NCBI RefSeq assembly: GCF_030272615.1
Contig: NC_081405.1
Coordinates: 19,922,547 to 19,986,546 of the forward strand
Source of the DNA: Cryptomeria japonica
Lineage: Eukaryota > Streptophyta > Pinopsida > Cupressales > Cupressaceae
Direction: 5' to 3'
DNA: 64,000 nt
Positions 22,263-34,545 of this stretch are shown here, piece after piece. Both the position numbers and the translations under genes were made by a program. The notes under the pieces were generated by a model. That model was not told the DNA's origin. It did not search any database and worked only from the letters and a program-made list of their open reading frames with translations. Each line of letters opens with the position of its first letter. Position 1 is the first letter of the stretch.

Positions 22263-23947
22263 GTGCTAATGCAGAAAAAAGAGCTCAAGAGTCTGGAAAT
22301 CAGGAAAATCCTAAGACTCCTAGGTATGTAAGGTTGAATCATTCAGATAATCAGATCATAGGAGATAAGAATAAAGGTGTGATGATTAGGAGAAGAATTA
22401 CTGAAGAGTATTGCGTGATTTCTAAAGTTGGACCTAAGGATGTTGGTGAAGCATGTAAAGATGAAAATTGGGTTAAAGAATTGGAAGAAGAGTTGAACTA
22501 GATTGAAAAGAATAATACATGGATTCTTGTTCCTAGACCTGAGGATAAAAATGTAATTGGAACCAAATGGGTCTTCCGGAATAAATTGAATGAAGAAGGT
22601 GAAGTTGTTAGGAATAAAGCTAGACTTGTTTGTAAGGGTTATTCTCAGATGGAAGGTATTGATTTTGAGGAGACTTTTGCTCTAGTAGCTAGAATTAATG
22701 TTGTTAGATTATTTCTTGTTTATGTTGCTTACAAAGATTTCAAAGTTTATCAGATGGATGTCAAGTCAACCTTTCTTAATGGTGAGTTGGAAGAAGTACA
22801 AAGATTTCAAAGTTTATTAGATGGATGTCAAGTCAACTTTTCTTAATGGTGAGTTGGAAGAAGAAGTATGGACACAAGCAAGCCCCCAGAGCTTGGTATG
22901 CCAGATTGGATAAGTATTTGATGAAACTTTAGTTCAATAAAGGTATTGCTAATGATAATTTGAATTTCAAGATTGATCATGATAATATTTTGATTGTTGA
23001 GGTTTTTGTTGATGACATCATTTTTAGTGGAGATGATAGTTTGTGCAAGAAGTTTGTTGATGATATGCAAAATGAGTTTGAGATGTCTATGATTGGTGAG
23101 ATAGAATTCTTTTGGGGATTGCAAATTACTTAGTTAGGTAAAGGCATTTTCATATCTCAGTCTAAGTATGTCAAGGAATTGTTGAAGAAGTTTGGTTTGG
23201 ATGATGCAAAACCAGTTGGTACTCCTATGGTAACCGGATGTAAGCTAACAAAGGATGATGATTCTCCGAAAGCAAATCAGACTAGATATAGGTTTATGAT
23301 TGGTGCATTATTATATTTGACTTAGACTGGACCAGATATTATGAATGGCATGTATCTTGATGCTAGATTTCAAGTTGATCCTAGGGAATCTCATGTTGTG
23401 AAAAAAAAAGATACTTGAAGGAACTATTGATTATGGTTTGTGGTATCCTAAAGATGATGATTTTACTTTGAGTTCTTTTACAAATAATATTTGGGTAGGT
23501 GATGTTGATAACCAAAAAATTACTAGTGGTGGTGCATTTTTCTTGGGAAAGAGATTGGTTTCATGGATGAGTAAGAAGTAGAATGTTATTTCCTTATCTA
23601 TTGTAGAAGCTGAATAAATTGTTGCTACTAGCAATTGTACACAAGTAATATGGATGAAGAAGATGATGAAGGATATTAGAGTTGTTTATGATGTGCCTAC
23701 TGCTATATACTGTGATATTTCAAGTGCTATTAACATTTCTAAGAATTCAGTGTTGCATTCCAAGGCTAAGCATATATCAATCAAGTTTCATTTTTTGAGA
23801 GAGAAGGTGAATGAGAAGGAAGTTAGATTGGAGTATGTATCTACAAAGGAACATATTGCAGATAGCTTTACGAAGCCTTTGCCTAAGGATACTTTTGAGT
23901 ATCTAAGAGAGAAGCTAGGGGTAATTGCCCCTCAAGATAAGAACTAA
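22263..23947 (+). pseudogene. Ty1/Copia reverse transcriptase-RNase H fragment, decayed
   Basis: Starting abruptly at the Tat LTR boundary, the plus strand encodes Copia RT ([43 protein letters not shown]) and RNase H (IYCDISSAINISKNSVLHSKAKHI, DSFTKPLPKDTFEYLREKLGV), ending with TAA near 23947. Premature stops are TAG at 22499, 22930, 23131, 23323 and 23579 and a TAA at about 23613. Frameshifts accompany a 67-bp tandem duplication (22731-22864) and a poly-A run near 23401. The gag, protease and integrase parts are absent because the Tat-like element inserted here. It is the 3' half of a plus-strand element whose LTR follows. Confidence 0.88.
22731..22864 (+). repeat. 67-bp tandem duplication within Copia RT
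   Basis: The segment starting acaaagatttcaaag at 22731 is repeated at 22798, period 67. It duplicates the coding stretch around [14 protein letters not shown] and shifts the frame, because 67 is not a multiple of three. Confidence 0.85.
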
Positions 23948-24310
23948 GATGCATATTTTTACATTATTCTAGTGGATTTCACAGAGATATCTTGTGCTCC
24001 GGATAGATGAGTGGTGGTTGCTACTTAGGGGGAGTAGTTAGTGTTGTGATTTGTGAGCTAGTTCAAAGGGGGAGAGAATCATGATTTGTTATGTTCAATT
24101 GTGTAGAGAGTTTGGCTAGAGATTGTTGAGAGTTTTTGTGTATATGTGCCTTTTGCATTGATGTCAAAAGGGGAGAGAATCATGCGAAAAACTATGTAAT
24201 ATCCTAAGGGGGAGAGAGATAATATTTTTATTTGTATGGGGAGATTTTTGGTAATTGAATTCTTTCTTTGCATTGATTGTTTTTCACATTCATATATTGC
24301 CATCATTGTC

Positions 24311-25658
24311 AAAGTGGGGGGATTGTTGGATATTGTTGAGAAGTTTGTTGGAATAATGTGTTGTCATTGATGTCAACATATTTATATGTGTGTTCTAGTG
24401 TTGTAGTTAGATTATATGAGTTGGTTTGGCTAGTGTGTTGCAGATGAGTTGTTGTAGATTAAAGGGTATTGAGATAAGTATCTCTAGTTGATTCAACAAA
24501 AGTTTTAGTGGTCCACATGGTGATTTGATTGAGTTATGAGGTTTGATATTGAGGTTGGTTTTTCAGTTGGTTGTGTTGATCGGTGTTCTGGATTTTGCTC
24601 CATGTTGCAATATTTTGGTTTGCAAATTTCATAGAGTGTTTGAAACATTTTGGTGTGTCCTCAATTCAGATGGTTCGTGATTTGGAAGTCTGCAAGTGTA
24701 TTTTTTAGTTTGACAGTCAGTATAGTGAGTGTTCTTGAGGTTTGGTATAATGATGATGAAGGTTCTAGTAAGTAATGATGTTGTGGTTGTTGTTGAGGTA
24801 ATTCACATTGCTTTTGGATGTTTCTAGATCATGTCCTATTTGTGTTGATGGTTTGCATTGATCGTTGTGCTTGTTATTAGTGATTTCTTTGGTATGCTTG
24901 TGTTATGCGACTTTCTTGGTGACCAGATGATTGTAACATGTTGTGGATGTTCGAAGCATAATTCTTGAAGATGTTGCATGTTCAACGAGTTGATTTGGGT
25001 TCAGACTATGTCTTAGCTAACATTGTTTTGGTCCTCATGGAATGTTGTAGCGTGTGTGATTATATCTTTGTAATTTGTGATGCGTGTTGAGCCAACCTTG
25101 AAATACAGGTTTATGATTTATATAAATATATGTAATAATCATGTGAGAGATGTATCTATGAGTGTATTTGAATGTGTGTGATTGGATAAGTGTGCGAACA
25201 AGTGTTTTGATCTTTCAAAAGTGTGAAGAGTTGTGGCAGAGCAGATCATATTGTGTGCTTAACCAGGCATGAGGAGATGCTATTCTATCAGTTCATGATC
25301 CTCCAGATGTAATCCAAATCTTTTTGTAAGACAATGAGTCTTCCTCAGGGTTGTAGCCCTTGTTATTATTTTTGAGCAGTGAGCTCTAGGCATTGTGCCT
25401 AAATACATGTGCATTCCCACTGTAATATTTCATATACTTCTAACAGGGTATTATCGCATTGTGGGTAGGTTCCCACCATGGTTTTTCCCTTAACCGGGTT
25501 TTCCATGTCAAAAATCTTGGTGTTATGTGTGTTACTGATGTGGTGTTGATTTGTGCTTTCACTGTTAATTATCAAATCTGAGTTTGTGTTTAAGTTGTGT
25601 AAAGTTTTTGTGCAAACTGATCCACCCCCCCTCTTAGTTTGTTGCATTGTTGCCAACA
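24311..25658 (+). mobile_element. Polypurine tract and 3' LTR of the plus-strand Copia element
   Basis: A purine-rich tract (aaagtggggggat, 24311-24323) precedes TGTTGG at 24324. The matching CCAACA end is at 25653-25658, giving a 1,335-bp LTR with 6-bp terminal inverted repeats. The text near the right end, with a cccttaaccgggttttccatg word and a C-run before cttagttt, is typical of Copia LTR U5 regions. Between the RT stop and the LTR there are several aaggggga-rich words. Confidence 0.75.
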
Positions 25659-25689
25659 CAACCCCAGTATGTCAACACCGATCTAAGAA

Positions 25690-26180
25690 CTAGAGGCGTC
25701 AAACTAGCTATCCTAAGGGGATGCATCTGTCAAGGGTACAAGGCTCTTGACAATCATAGATAATACCCTTAGCATCTCTAAACCTTTCTTATTTGAGATG
25801 AGCATGTCTCTTAGAGTGTTGACTAAATTCCTAGCTTGAGGAAGGACATCCTCCTGATTAAGGAACCCTTCAAAATCTCTCAGGTTCCCCTCTAGAGACT
25901 GAATCTAGTCAAAGTCAATAGTTATAGCGAAGTCGTGGTCAACAATAGGAGGAGAAGGTGATGAAGAGTTCATTGGGGAGTTTTTCTGAGAGATAGCAGC
26001 TGACGAGCCTCCCATGAAAGGTATTTGGAGAGTATGAGAGGGGAAAGGCTCACTTCGGTCAGGTAGAGGATTTTTTATCATCACATCAAGTAGAGGAGGA
26101 TTGTAACGATTAGCAGGGAAACTCCATCTAGATATCCTCTTGACTACATCTCCTATGGAAGTCTGGGTCGTAAAGCTCAT
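25690..26180 (-). pseudogene. Decayed open frame of unknown function
   Basis: From an ATG at 26180 the minus strand reads 91 codons to a TAG at about 25905, then continues sensibly in the same frame for about 60 more codons. The protein has basic and Ser/Pro-rich parts, then a helical acidic region (QSLEGNLRDFEGFLNQEDVLP, RNLVNTLRDML). I do not recognise a domain. The TAG in an otherwise coherent frame suggests a once longer element-encoded protein. It lies just outside the Copia LTR and belongs to whatever element was there before. Confidence 0.35.
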
Positions 26181-28607
26181 AGATAAGCCTCACGACGCTG
26201 GGACTACACTACCGGGACACAAAGGGTTTTGTCCTCTAACAAAGGTTTCCAAATGGAAAGATGAAGAAAATTAATGCAAATGCTAAAACAAAGATGCAAA
26301 CTACTCTCTCTCTCTCTCAAAAAAAAAAAAAAGATTTTAGATTTTAAATGTATGCAATGAACTAAAAGGTGAATACATGATGCAAAAAGAAAAATGGCTT
26401 TATGTCAAGTTCACCAAAATGTAGAGGATGGGATTTGTTACCCTCAAGGTGATGGACCTCAAGGAACAAATCTACCTTTGCTCTACCTCACTTAAACTAG
26501 CAGTAAGGGTGAGCCAGGGGATGAAAATGCAAGACTAAGCTAACAGACTACAAATGAGGCTCCCAGACGACACTGTTGAGTCTCTATCCTTGGGATGAGC
26601 ATGTGGAACTGGGACACTAGCATGGCACACTGTCATCCTATACGAACATAACACAAAAGTTGTACGGGAGTGACAAATGCAATATATGACTAAATAAACA
26701 CAAGCAATAACAAACTAAGATACCAACACAAAATACAAAATATTATGATGATGTGAGAGAAAAGGATGAAGGAAGCTCATAGCCGGTCCATGATTGAAGC
26801 CTCCCGCAAGATGATGGCCTTCCCACAACTAAAAACATGTACACAAGAAAGAAGGAAAATGTTGGGGGCTGTGTTTTGGAGTCTGCATTAGTCAAACCCC
26901 TGTTTTAGTGTTTCCACCTCCACGAACAACCCAAATAATAGCAACGGTGAAATGGAATGATAAAGATGAAAGAAATGCAATTGAGATAATGGATAGATTG
27001 GAATAAACAATTATGAATATGCAAACAAATCAAGGAAAGCAAGTAAAATCCCCTTCCAAGACTTGTGAAGACAATACCGTAAGCTATTTGAGAGATTACA
27101 ACAATGGTTATCTTGTAAAAACTATGAATATTGCTCAAGAAAATCACCAAAAGCTCCAACCTACAAGAAAATGATCAAGAACCCCCCAAAATGCCTTCAA
27201 ACGGGAGAGATATAGCTTCTGGGAGGAAAACCAATGTCAGTGGGCACATGTAGGAGAATTGCGATTCCTTCCAAGCACATGCGTAATGCTCAAATGACCA
27301 CCTGCAAACTGTCAGATTTGCGGGTTGCTAGTGCGTTGCACGAACGTCTCTACGCCATGCTTGTGTCCTAAGGATGACAAGTCGACAGAGTTGGTAAGGT
27401 TCTATTATGAAGTTGACAAGTGATCCGGGTGGATAAGAAGACAAAAGCGACGGTACACGACCTCTGATGACGTGAAGGAAGGTGCCACTTGTGCTAAATT
27501 GTACAAGGTGTGATTTTTTATATTACAATATGTATGGAAGAGATCGTCAACAAGGATTGTTAGAGATTAATGATGATGAAAGAAATGTACCATGGAGGTT
27601 ATGTATAAAAAATTCAATCTTATTGTTGTTGTCATCATTCCAATCAACCATTGCATGATTTCATTGGCATACTCATAGATGGGTCAAAAAGTAGTTTAAT
27701 CAAGAGAGGGAGCATATGTTAATTGCCAACTATCAAGGAAGGATTTTTAGCCTCAACAAAATTATTTTTAGTTATTAGAATTCTCTTATTTCATGTTGGT
27801 GCAAGAAGATTTAACTTTTACAAGTGTTGTTTCGCTACCAAGTTGCTAAACTTACTTAAAATCATATTTTAAGTTGAAAGTTTTAGACTTGAGCATCAAC
27901 GAGATTAATCCCTTTAAGGTAATAGATTCATTGGAGAATGCTGGGAAATGTTTTTAGCTAAAGAGAATAAATATTTCAGCTAACATAACCTCAAATGGAT
28001 GGAAAACCAAGTGATTTATGGCTATCTAAATCTATTTTCAACTAGCACACAAGTTTATTAGTGCCCTATCTTTGAAGGAATAGTCTACAACATCATTAGT
28101 GAAGATCATCTTGCAAAGGTATGTGTTGTGTATTTCAATAATTATTCCTTGAGAATAACATGAGATGGTGGAATTTTGCACAATTAGAACTATCATGCAA
28201 GGCCCTCCCAACCACCTCCCACCCAAAAATATTGTTTCCTACCACATGTAATGTTCCCGAGGTGGGTGGGTGGAGATCATATAAAAAAGAGGGCATGGCA
28301 TGGACAAATTCAAATAGTGAAAACAAATAATAGTTGCACAAACTTCTTGGATTTTATCATAGTAACACAACGAGAACGTGATAAAGCAAAGCATAATTAT
28401 AAAGAGTATATTGGATTCTTGCAAAAGATTGTTGTACTTTTAGTAAGAAGAGTAAAGGAGGCTAATTTTGAAGGTGTAATGCAACATAGTACATCAAATA
28501 GATGGACTCACAAACCTCCTAGATTGATTTAAGATCCTAAAGCCACGTTTATTATTCAATCCTTGAATAGTTGACTAAGATTGAATTGCTTGACGATAGA
28601 CAATTTT
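26181..28607. other. Old repeat-derived DNA without a recognisable gene
   Basis: The stretch contains a short (CT)n plus A-run microsatellite at 26304-26332 and a relatively GC-rich patch at about 27240-27480. Toward the right lies the 3' internal region of a plus-strand LTR element that ends at the polypurine tract at 28608. Short open frames (for example 28251-28532) show no known domain. Confidence 0.35.
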
Positions 28608-29100
28608 AGAGGGGGGAATTGCAATGTCCCCTTTTTGGTCCATTCCAACATTCTTGGAAAGTTTTAAGATTTTTGGAGAGCATCGATTTTATCAAAATAA
28701 TTTCTTGACAATGGCAAAGTGCTCCAAGATTCAAAATGGATACAATGATCTTCTTTTCAAGTGTAAATCTAACTTTCAAAGAGAATTCCACACTTCTGAA
28801 TATTTTCAGCATCTTTGGAAGGCATCAACTTTCTCAAGACCTAAGGATGTGTGGATAAAAGTAATTAAATAATTATTTAAGTTGTCTTAAGGTGACTTTA
28901 TATTATAAAGGCAACTTATGTTTATTTATTTGTTCTTAAAGAAAAGTGGCCTATGTCATAAAATATTCTTAAAAGAAGGCCGAAAAATGTTAGCACAAGG
29001 CATGCGATACAAGAGACTTCAAAAGGTATTATTTGAAAGTGAAATTGAAATGGGCGATTAAAAGATAATATTTAATTAAAAGCAAAAACTTAGCAAGTTT
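28608..29100 (+). mobile_element. Polypurine tract and start of a 3' LTR (Gypsy-like)
   Basis: A purine run (agaggggggaa) is followed by TGTCCCC at 28625, the start typical of several Gypsy LTRs in this window. A TATA-like tattataaagg lies at about 28901. The right end is not clear. The hAT remnant begins nearby, and the LTR may be truncated there. Confidence 0.5.
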
Positions 29101-29566
29101 GTGATAAAAAATCGCGCATTTTAATTTTGCTTGCTCTCTTTTGCTGCTCAAGAGAAAAAACAAACCTCACAAGCTTCTCCAAGGTTATTTACAACAATTT
29201 TAGTCATTTTGAAGCAAATTCGAATTCCATGTCAGTTTTCTAATTTTTTTTCTTTGTTTTTTAAAACATTTTATCTATTTTTTGTTGCATCTAGGTTTAT
29301 AGAAAATTGACAATGGTCTTTCCTAAGTACTCTAAATTGCTTTAGAGTCCAATGAACAAGATTTAATACCATTTTTTGACAATTTTTACTGATTTTTCAA
29401 TGTTTCATCAACAATCTCAACTTTTCAAAAAAAATTCAAACCTTTAGACATTTTTTTTTCAAGTTTGAACTATGTCTAAATTTATTTAAACTAATTTAGT
29501 TTGTTTGCTAAATTTATTATTAAATATTAACTTGTTTCTCACTTTGTATGTGTAGGTTAATTTATA

Positions 29567-30881
29567 ATGGCAAAAAAAGAAGGTTCTACAACTAGTTCAA
29601 CTTCAAGGTCTGCCCCATTAGTAGGACCAAATGGCTATCTAGTCATTAGGATGCACTGTGGCATCCATGGCTGGATGCTACATATTTAAAATTTTGAATT
29701 CTCATTGATGAGGAGCATTTATAGCTTGTTCATTGTACCATCATTTCAAATGAATAACATCAGTCCTCATTGATGACAAGTCAAAACTTTAATTATGTAG
29801 CATCTGACCATTGATGGTATGATGTATCCTAATGGTTGGATAGCCATTTCTCATCAAGAGATACATGCCAATCTGGATATGTAGGCACTTGTCCTAAAGG
29901 TGCTAGAGACAAGGCTTGGAAGTATAATATTTGGAGTCTTTCACATGCATCTTACAAGCTACAAATTTACAAGTTGCAACTATTGATAATTTGATAAAAT
30001 ATGTTTTCACTTTGCTTTCTAACTCTTCAATATTTTATTTTGCAAATGCTTGGTGGCAAAATTCAGGTGAAAATAACCCAAATCTCCAAAAATTTGCACT
30101 TCAAATCTTATGGTAGCCTTGTAGTTCATCCAATTGTGAGTGCAATTGGAACTTGTTTGAGGCCATCTACACAAAGAAGAGGAACAAGTTAGTTCAGAAA
30201 TACATCAATATAATCTTTGGTAGCACACAAGGTAGAGGAAACACCAGTTGGTCCAATTGATTTGGATGACATAGATCCTTACAGTGATTGGACATAGCAT
30301 GAGCAACCTCCATTGTTTACCGAGGATGACATCTATGATTGGAGAGGTAGACTATGGAGGAGGCAGGTGGACACTAGATGACATTGAGGAGGATGAGGAG
30401 GTTGAGGATGAAGACGATTCATTACCAATGCCAACAACATCTGCATCCAGGATGGAGGTTGAGGCATAGCCAGTTGTGTTGAGCGAGGAGGCGCAGTGAC
30501 AACAGACTCTTACGACTAGACCCTCTACTTCTACCTCTCCCATAGTTTTTGTTAGAGTTGGGAAGAGGAAGATGTAAACTATTTTTATGGTGTATTTACT
30601 TCTAGTTTTACAAAAACAATTTGCTATTTTAATTTTTCTTTAGACTATCAAGTTACTAGCCATCAGCATTCCACATGAGGATGCCATTTTGTACCCAATT
30701 TGCATCTAAATCAATCAAATATATCTACAATCAACTTGTTTCCTTTGTGTGCTCATTTATTGACTCATTGGATGCATCTCATCATTGAATTTTGTAATGA
30801 AGATACATTTCTAATTCAATTTAAGCAAATTTTTTAGTTGCCGACTTTTTTTTATGGGCCTTGGCGAGTTTTTCAACTATG
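29567..30881 (+). pseudogene. hAT transposon remnant with transposase C-terminus
   Basis: A start at 29567 opens with MAKKEGSTTSSTSRSAP, a Ser/Thr-rich N-terminus like that of plant hAT transposases, and is soon broken by a fold-back insertion. At 29931-30560 the plus strand encodes a decayed hAT dimerisation domain. It contains WWQNSGENNPNLQKFA, then CSS-NCE-NW--FEAIYTKKRNKL, then the IDLDDIDPYSDW tail. The middle of the transposase is deleted. The right end (30863-30881, reading catagttgaaaaactcgcc on the minus strand) resembles the terminal repeat of the non-autonomous copy at 45138-46103. About 300 bp (30560-30860) matches that copy in inverse orientation. Confidence 0.75.
29629..29849. 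mobile_element. Fold-back MITE-like insertion in the hAT remnant
   Basis: The two ends form an inverted repeat of about 55 bp (starting aatggctatc on both strands) with roughly three quarters identity, around a short AT-rich centre. It interrupts the transposase N-terminal coding sequence. No clear target duplication is visible, so the superfamily is undecided. Confidence 0.6.
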
Positions 30882-32150
30882 GTTTGGCAGTATCGATGTT
30901 TTCACATTATACTTTTGGAAAACATCACAATGTTGGATTATATAGTGAACTTGGACATCTTATTTGATGTGTCACAATAGATGATTTACTAAATTCTTAA
31001 ATGAGACAAAGAAGTTATGGTGTCTTCCATCACTGCGATATGCATCACACGATACTAAATCACATAAAAGAAAGTACCCAGATTAGCATTAGTTAGAATT
31101 TTTCATAAACTGATTTTGATTAAAGAAGAAGCAAAAAACAAGGGTGTTGACCCTTAATAGAACAACCCATAGGTGATAAAGACAACTTACAAGGGTATAA
31201 ACCCCCCAAAACAAGGCCAAACATGAAAACAAGACCCTGTCAAACCAGAAACAACCCCAAACCCAACTCAAGAATGGGGGAAACACTCGAGCTATGACCA
31301 AGAGGGTTTTGGGGGGTGGGAGAAGATTTCTCTTTACATCTGCGACAAACCACAGTCTAGGCAATGTTATCATTAGGCTCAACAAAAGGAGAGTCAAATA
31401 GGGAGAGACCCGCAAAAGGCAGATCAACAATAGCAGGGGATGAAACAGAAGTAGGATGTTGCAGAACTTCGTGAGCTGAAATGGTTGGAGGAGAGCAATG
31501 TTGCAGCTCTGGAGGAGTCACGGGGACGAAGGATGCAACGTTTGAAGAAGCAAGAGGGTCTGAAGCATCAATAGAAAAATCATCCCAGGGGAGGGGGGTG
31601 TCGTACTCCTGAGAGGGGCCGACAGAGTTAGAGCCCGAAGCATTGATTGTCAGGAGTTCAGTAGTAGGATCTTTCCACCAAGTAGCAACACCTTTGTGTT
31701 GAGGCAGCAAACAATTTGAAGCAAGGTGACCCGTAGTGAAGCATCTCCGACAACGAAAGGGGAGGTCCTCAAAGTCCAACGGTTGGGTCCAAGGCCTATC
31801 CCCAACCATTAAAACCACATCCTTAGGGAGGCGCAGAAATGTCAATATCCACTAAGATACGAGCAAAATTGGAGTGGCCCATATAAGAGGTAGTATCTTC
31901 AACCTTCAAGAAACACCCAATAGAGTTGTCAATGGTCTCATATAGCAAGAAAGATCCCAGAAATGAAGAGGGAGATTAGGAAGGCGGACCCAAACTAGAC
32001 ACACATTAAGTTGTTCAGTAAGAGGGTTAAACGAAGTTGTCCAACATTTAATGGAGAGAAAGTGGTCCCCCTAGGTCCACATCATGCCCAAAATTAGGTC
32101 CCGATCATAAGAGGAGGTAAAGGAAGCAATAAAATACCCTTTGGCACAAG

Positions 32151-32155
32151 GAAAA
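32151..32155. repeat. Target-site duplication gaaaa, left
   Basis: The 5-bp gaaaa adjoins the solo LTR and recurs at 34410-34414. Confidence 0.8.
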
Positions 32156-33736
32156 TGTGATGTCCCCATCTAAACAATCAAAACATATTTATGCCCGCTC
32201 TAAAATAGAATTTAATAATAAACAATAATAATACAATTAAAAGATAAAAATATATATATATATAACCAATTCCTTATATAGAAAGCCTTTTGACTGATTT
32301 CAGAGGCATAAAACAATTCACATATAATTCAGATGCTATACCTCATACAGGGAGTATTTTCTGATTATTTATATTTTTAATCCTTGGAGCTGATATTTAC
32401 ATTTGGGGGTTTTTCCTTGTGGAACCCACTTCTCCCTTCTTAATGGCTGGTAGCTGAAGATAATGGAAGGACCCAAGAAAACACAAATAAAAATTCCTCA
32501 ACTCACTAGTTCCTTGAGCTTGATTGTTGCTGCTATTTTAAGTGTCTAGCATATCAAATGGTAATCTTTATGGCAGACCAGATCTGACACATGTCAGAAT
32601 GGTCTCCCTAGCAACAATAAAAAGTCCTTCAAACACTTCTGAAGTGAAATACGAATCACACACTGAGCCACGTAACTTCTTGTCTTCATTCACACATAAC
32701 ACAATTTTAAGACATATCATTTCCTATGTTGTCAAAATAATAATCTTCAGAAATATTATTGGCCACGCTCAAGTATTCATTGAATGCCATAACACATGAG
32801 CCTGATCAGGAAAATATTCAGTCACTGCGTAATTCATATAAACTATCTAACCGACAAATAACTAAATGGTGCGATAAAGAATCCAGTGTTTATTAACCTA
32901 ATTGGATTTAAAGGCTAATCAATTACATAGTGAAGGGATGTGAATCTAATCGATTATCATAAAGTTAATGACATGATGCGATCAAGGATAGATAAGAGAA
33001 GCGATTACAAAAAGACAAGAGATGTGTCTCTTTAGACACTATTCCTCATCATACATTAATATGATTCAAATTCTTTCCAAAGGGGAAAAAAAAGAAAGAT
33101 GGTTTTTATGAACAACATCCATATTTCAGATCTGCTACAGTTGGGCACCTACCTACGACACTTTTTGGGTTACGTAGAATAAAAACAGATAGGGGAATCA
33201 TCGCTTTATGAATAATAGCGGAGCAATTAAATAGGAAAATAGCCACAGAAGACCTCCTGACATTAATAGCGGATTTATATTAATACTGCAAACAAATGTT
33301 ACATCCATATTAAGTAATATCGAGTTAAGGAGCAAACAATGAGTTGGATGGTAATGATGTGTACTTAAGCAAGGGGATTGAAATATCGACTAAATTAACA
33401 AGATTAAGTCAAATCGATTTGCTATGGAGAGGTGCGATATTAAGGAAGTATAATCACTGACAAAAGTTATAACTATTCACCCTAAGTTGCAACCATTTTG
33501 TGCAAAGGATATTTAAAGAAGATTGAATTCTTTCTGTTGGGGAAAGGGAGGCGGTGCCAGTAGACTATGAAAAAGGTAAGAGGATAGTTGTACACCATAG
33601 GAATATATATGTGTGTGGACGTGTGTGCCACACACACACATATATGTTTATAATGGATCTGTCATATGCAATATATCACGAATCTCTTTGACAGAGTTAT
33701 AGTCTTAAAATAATATTGTCTCATGTATATGTACCA

Positions 33737-33788
<52 letters not shown>

Positions 33789-34409
33789 GATATATGTAGG
33801 ATCAATAATAGTAATTAAGAAATATGTAGAGGCAGGCATAGATTATAAATTAATAAATGATAATGAAATATAAAATGATATATGAATAACAATAATTTGG
33901 CTATGTGATGGAGGCTATTGGGGAAAATCCCCTTAGCCTACTTCGGGATTACAATAATTTTGGTAGGCAGTATATACTAAGTACTCATATGCATATATGT
34001 TAAAGGCTTGGGTGTTAGAAGCTCACCCGAGAAGAGACAGATCTTGTTGGTCCTCTCTAGTAGACTTGGATGATAAGATGTATCATCCAAGGCAAGAAAT
34101 TGATCATATATGACGATCTTCTTTGGTAGGCTTGGATGTAAAATGCTACATCCAAGACGAGAATCAAATTTTCCATCGAATTCCCTAGTAAGGCTTGGAG
34201 CCATGATGGGTTCCAAGAAGGTGGGCATTACAACCACCTAAGGACATATTCCAATACTTCATTCGTATCATTTTTATTACCTAAGAATTGAGATTAGTTT
34301 AATTAAGTAATTGAAGTTTAATTGCAAATTAGATCAGTAATATATATTTTGTTGCATTCTAACAGTCTGTTTTGCAGGAAAGTGATCTCTAACTAGTAGG
34401 GACGTTACA
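32156..34409 (+). mobile_element. Solo LTR, 2,254 bp, inserted in the LINE
   Basis: The ends are TGTGATGTCCC and GGGACGTTACA, near-perfect inverted repeats, flanked by identical gaaaa. LINE ORF1 coding sense continues from one side to the other, which proves the boundaries. No internal region is present, so it formed by LTR-LTR recombination. Its start and end resemble the LTR at 43276-44202 (shared TGT-ATGT-CCC start and an aataataaa-rich beginning), indicating a related family. It contains the GT microsatellite at 33738-33787. Confidence 0.85.
33738..33787. repeat. (GT)n microsatellite
   Basis: About 24 GT units in a row, inside the solo LTR. A separate imperfect GT/CA hairpin (atatatgtgtgtgg ... 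ccacacacacacatatat) lies at about 33602-33650. Confidence 0.9.
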
Positions 34410-34414
34410 GAAAA
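34410..34414. repeat. Target-site duplication gaaaa, right
   Basis: Identical to 32151-32155, directly after the solo LTR. Confidence 0.8.
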
Positions 34415-34545
34415 AACTCAATGCTATGCATGACCAGAGGCTTCCAAGAGTCACTTACCCAATGATGAAGGTCTGGAAAAGAAGGCCAAAAACCAGCAAA
34501 TTTGCACACTAGGGCACAGTGTTAGTAGAAGTCGATGTTATCCAC

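Larger units (their letters stand above)
31085..34545 (-). pseudogene. L1-type LINE ORF1 (DUF4283 and CCHC knuckle), split by a solo LTR
   Basis: On the minus strand, 34540-34415 reads LVCKFAGFWPSFPDLHHW. After the solo LTR, 32150-31860 continues with the DRDLILGMMWTWGDHFLS segment and then WVRLPNLPLHFWD. Finally 31845-31357 has PFRCRRCFTTGHLASNC, a zinc knuckle. This is the order of DUF4283 plus zf-CCHC_4 in the ORF1 protein of plant L1 LINEs, an RNA-binding chaperone. A frame change near 31845 breaks it. No endonuclease or reverse transcriptase follows. Instead the text passes into an L1-like 3' end (31350-31085), so the element is internally deleted. Confidence 0.75.

Noticed and set aside
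31089-31430. 113-codon minus-strand frame as a membrane protein
   Set aside because: It is hydrophobic because it translates the T-rich LINE 3' region. No family match is seen and it overlaps the ORF1 end in another frame.
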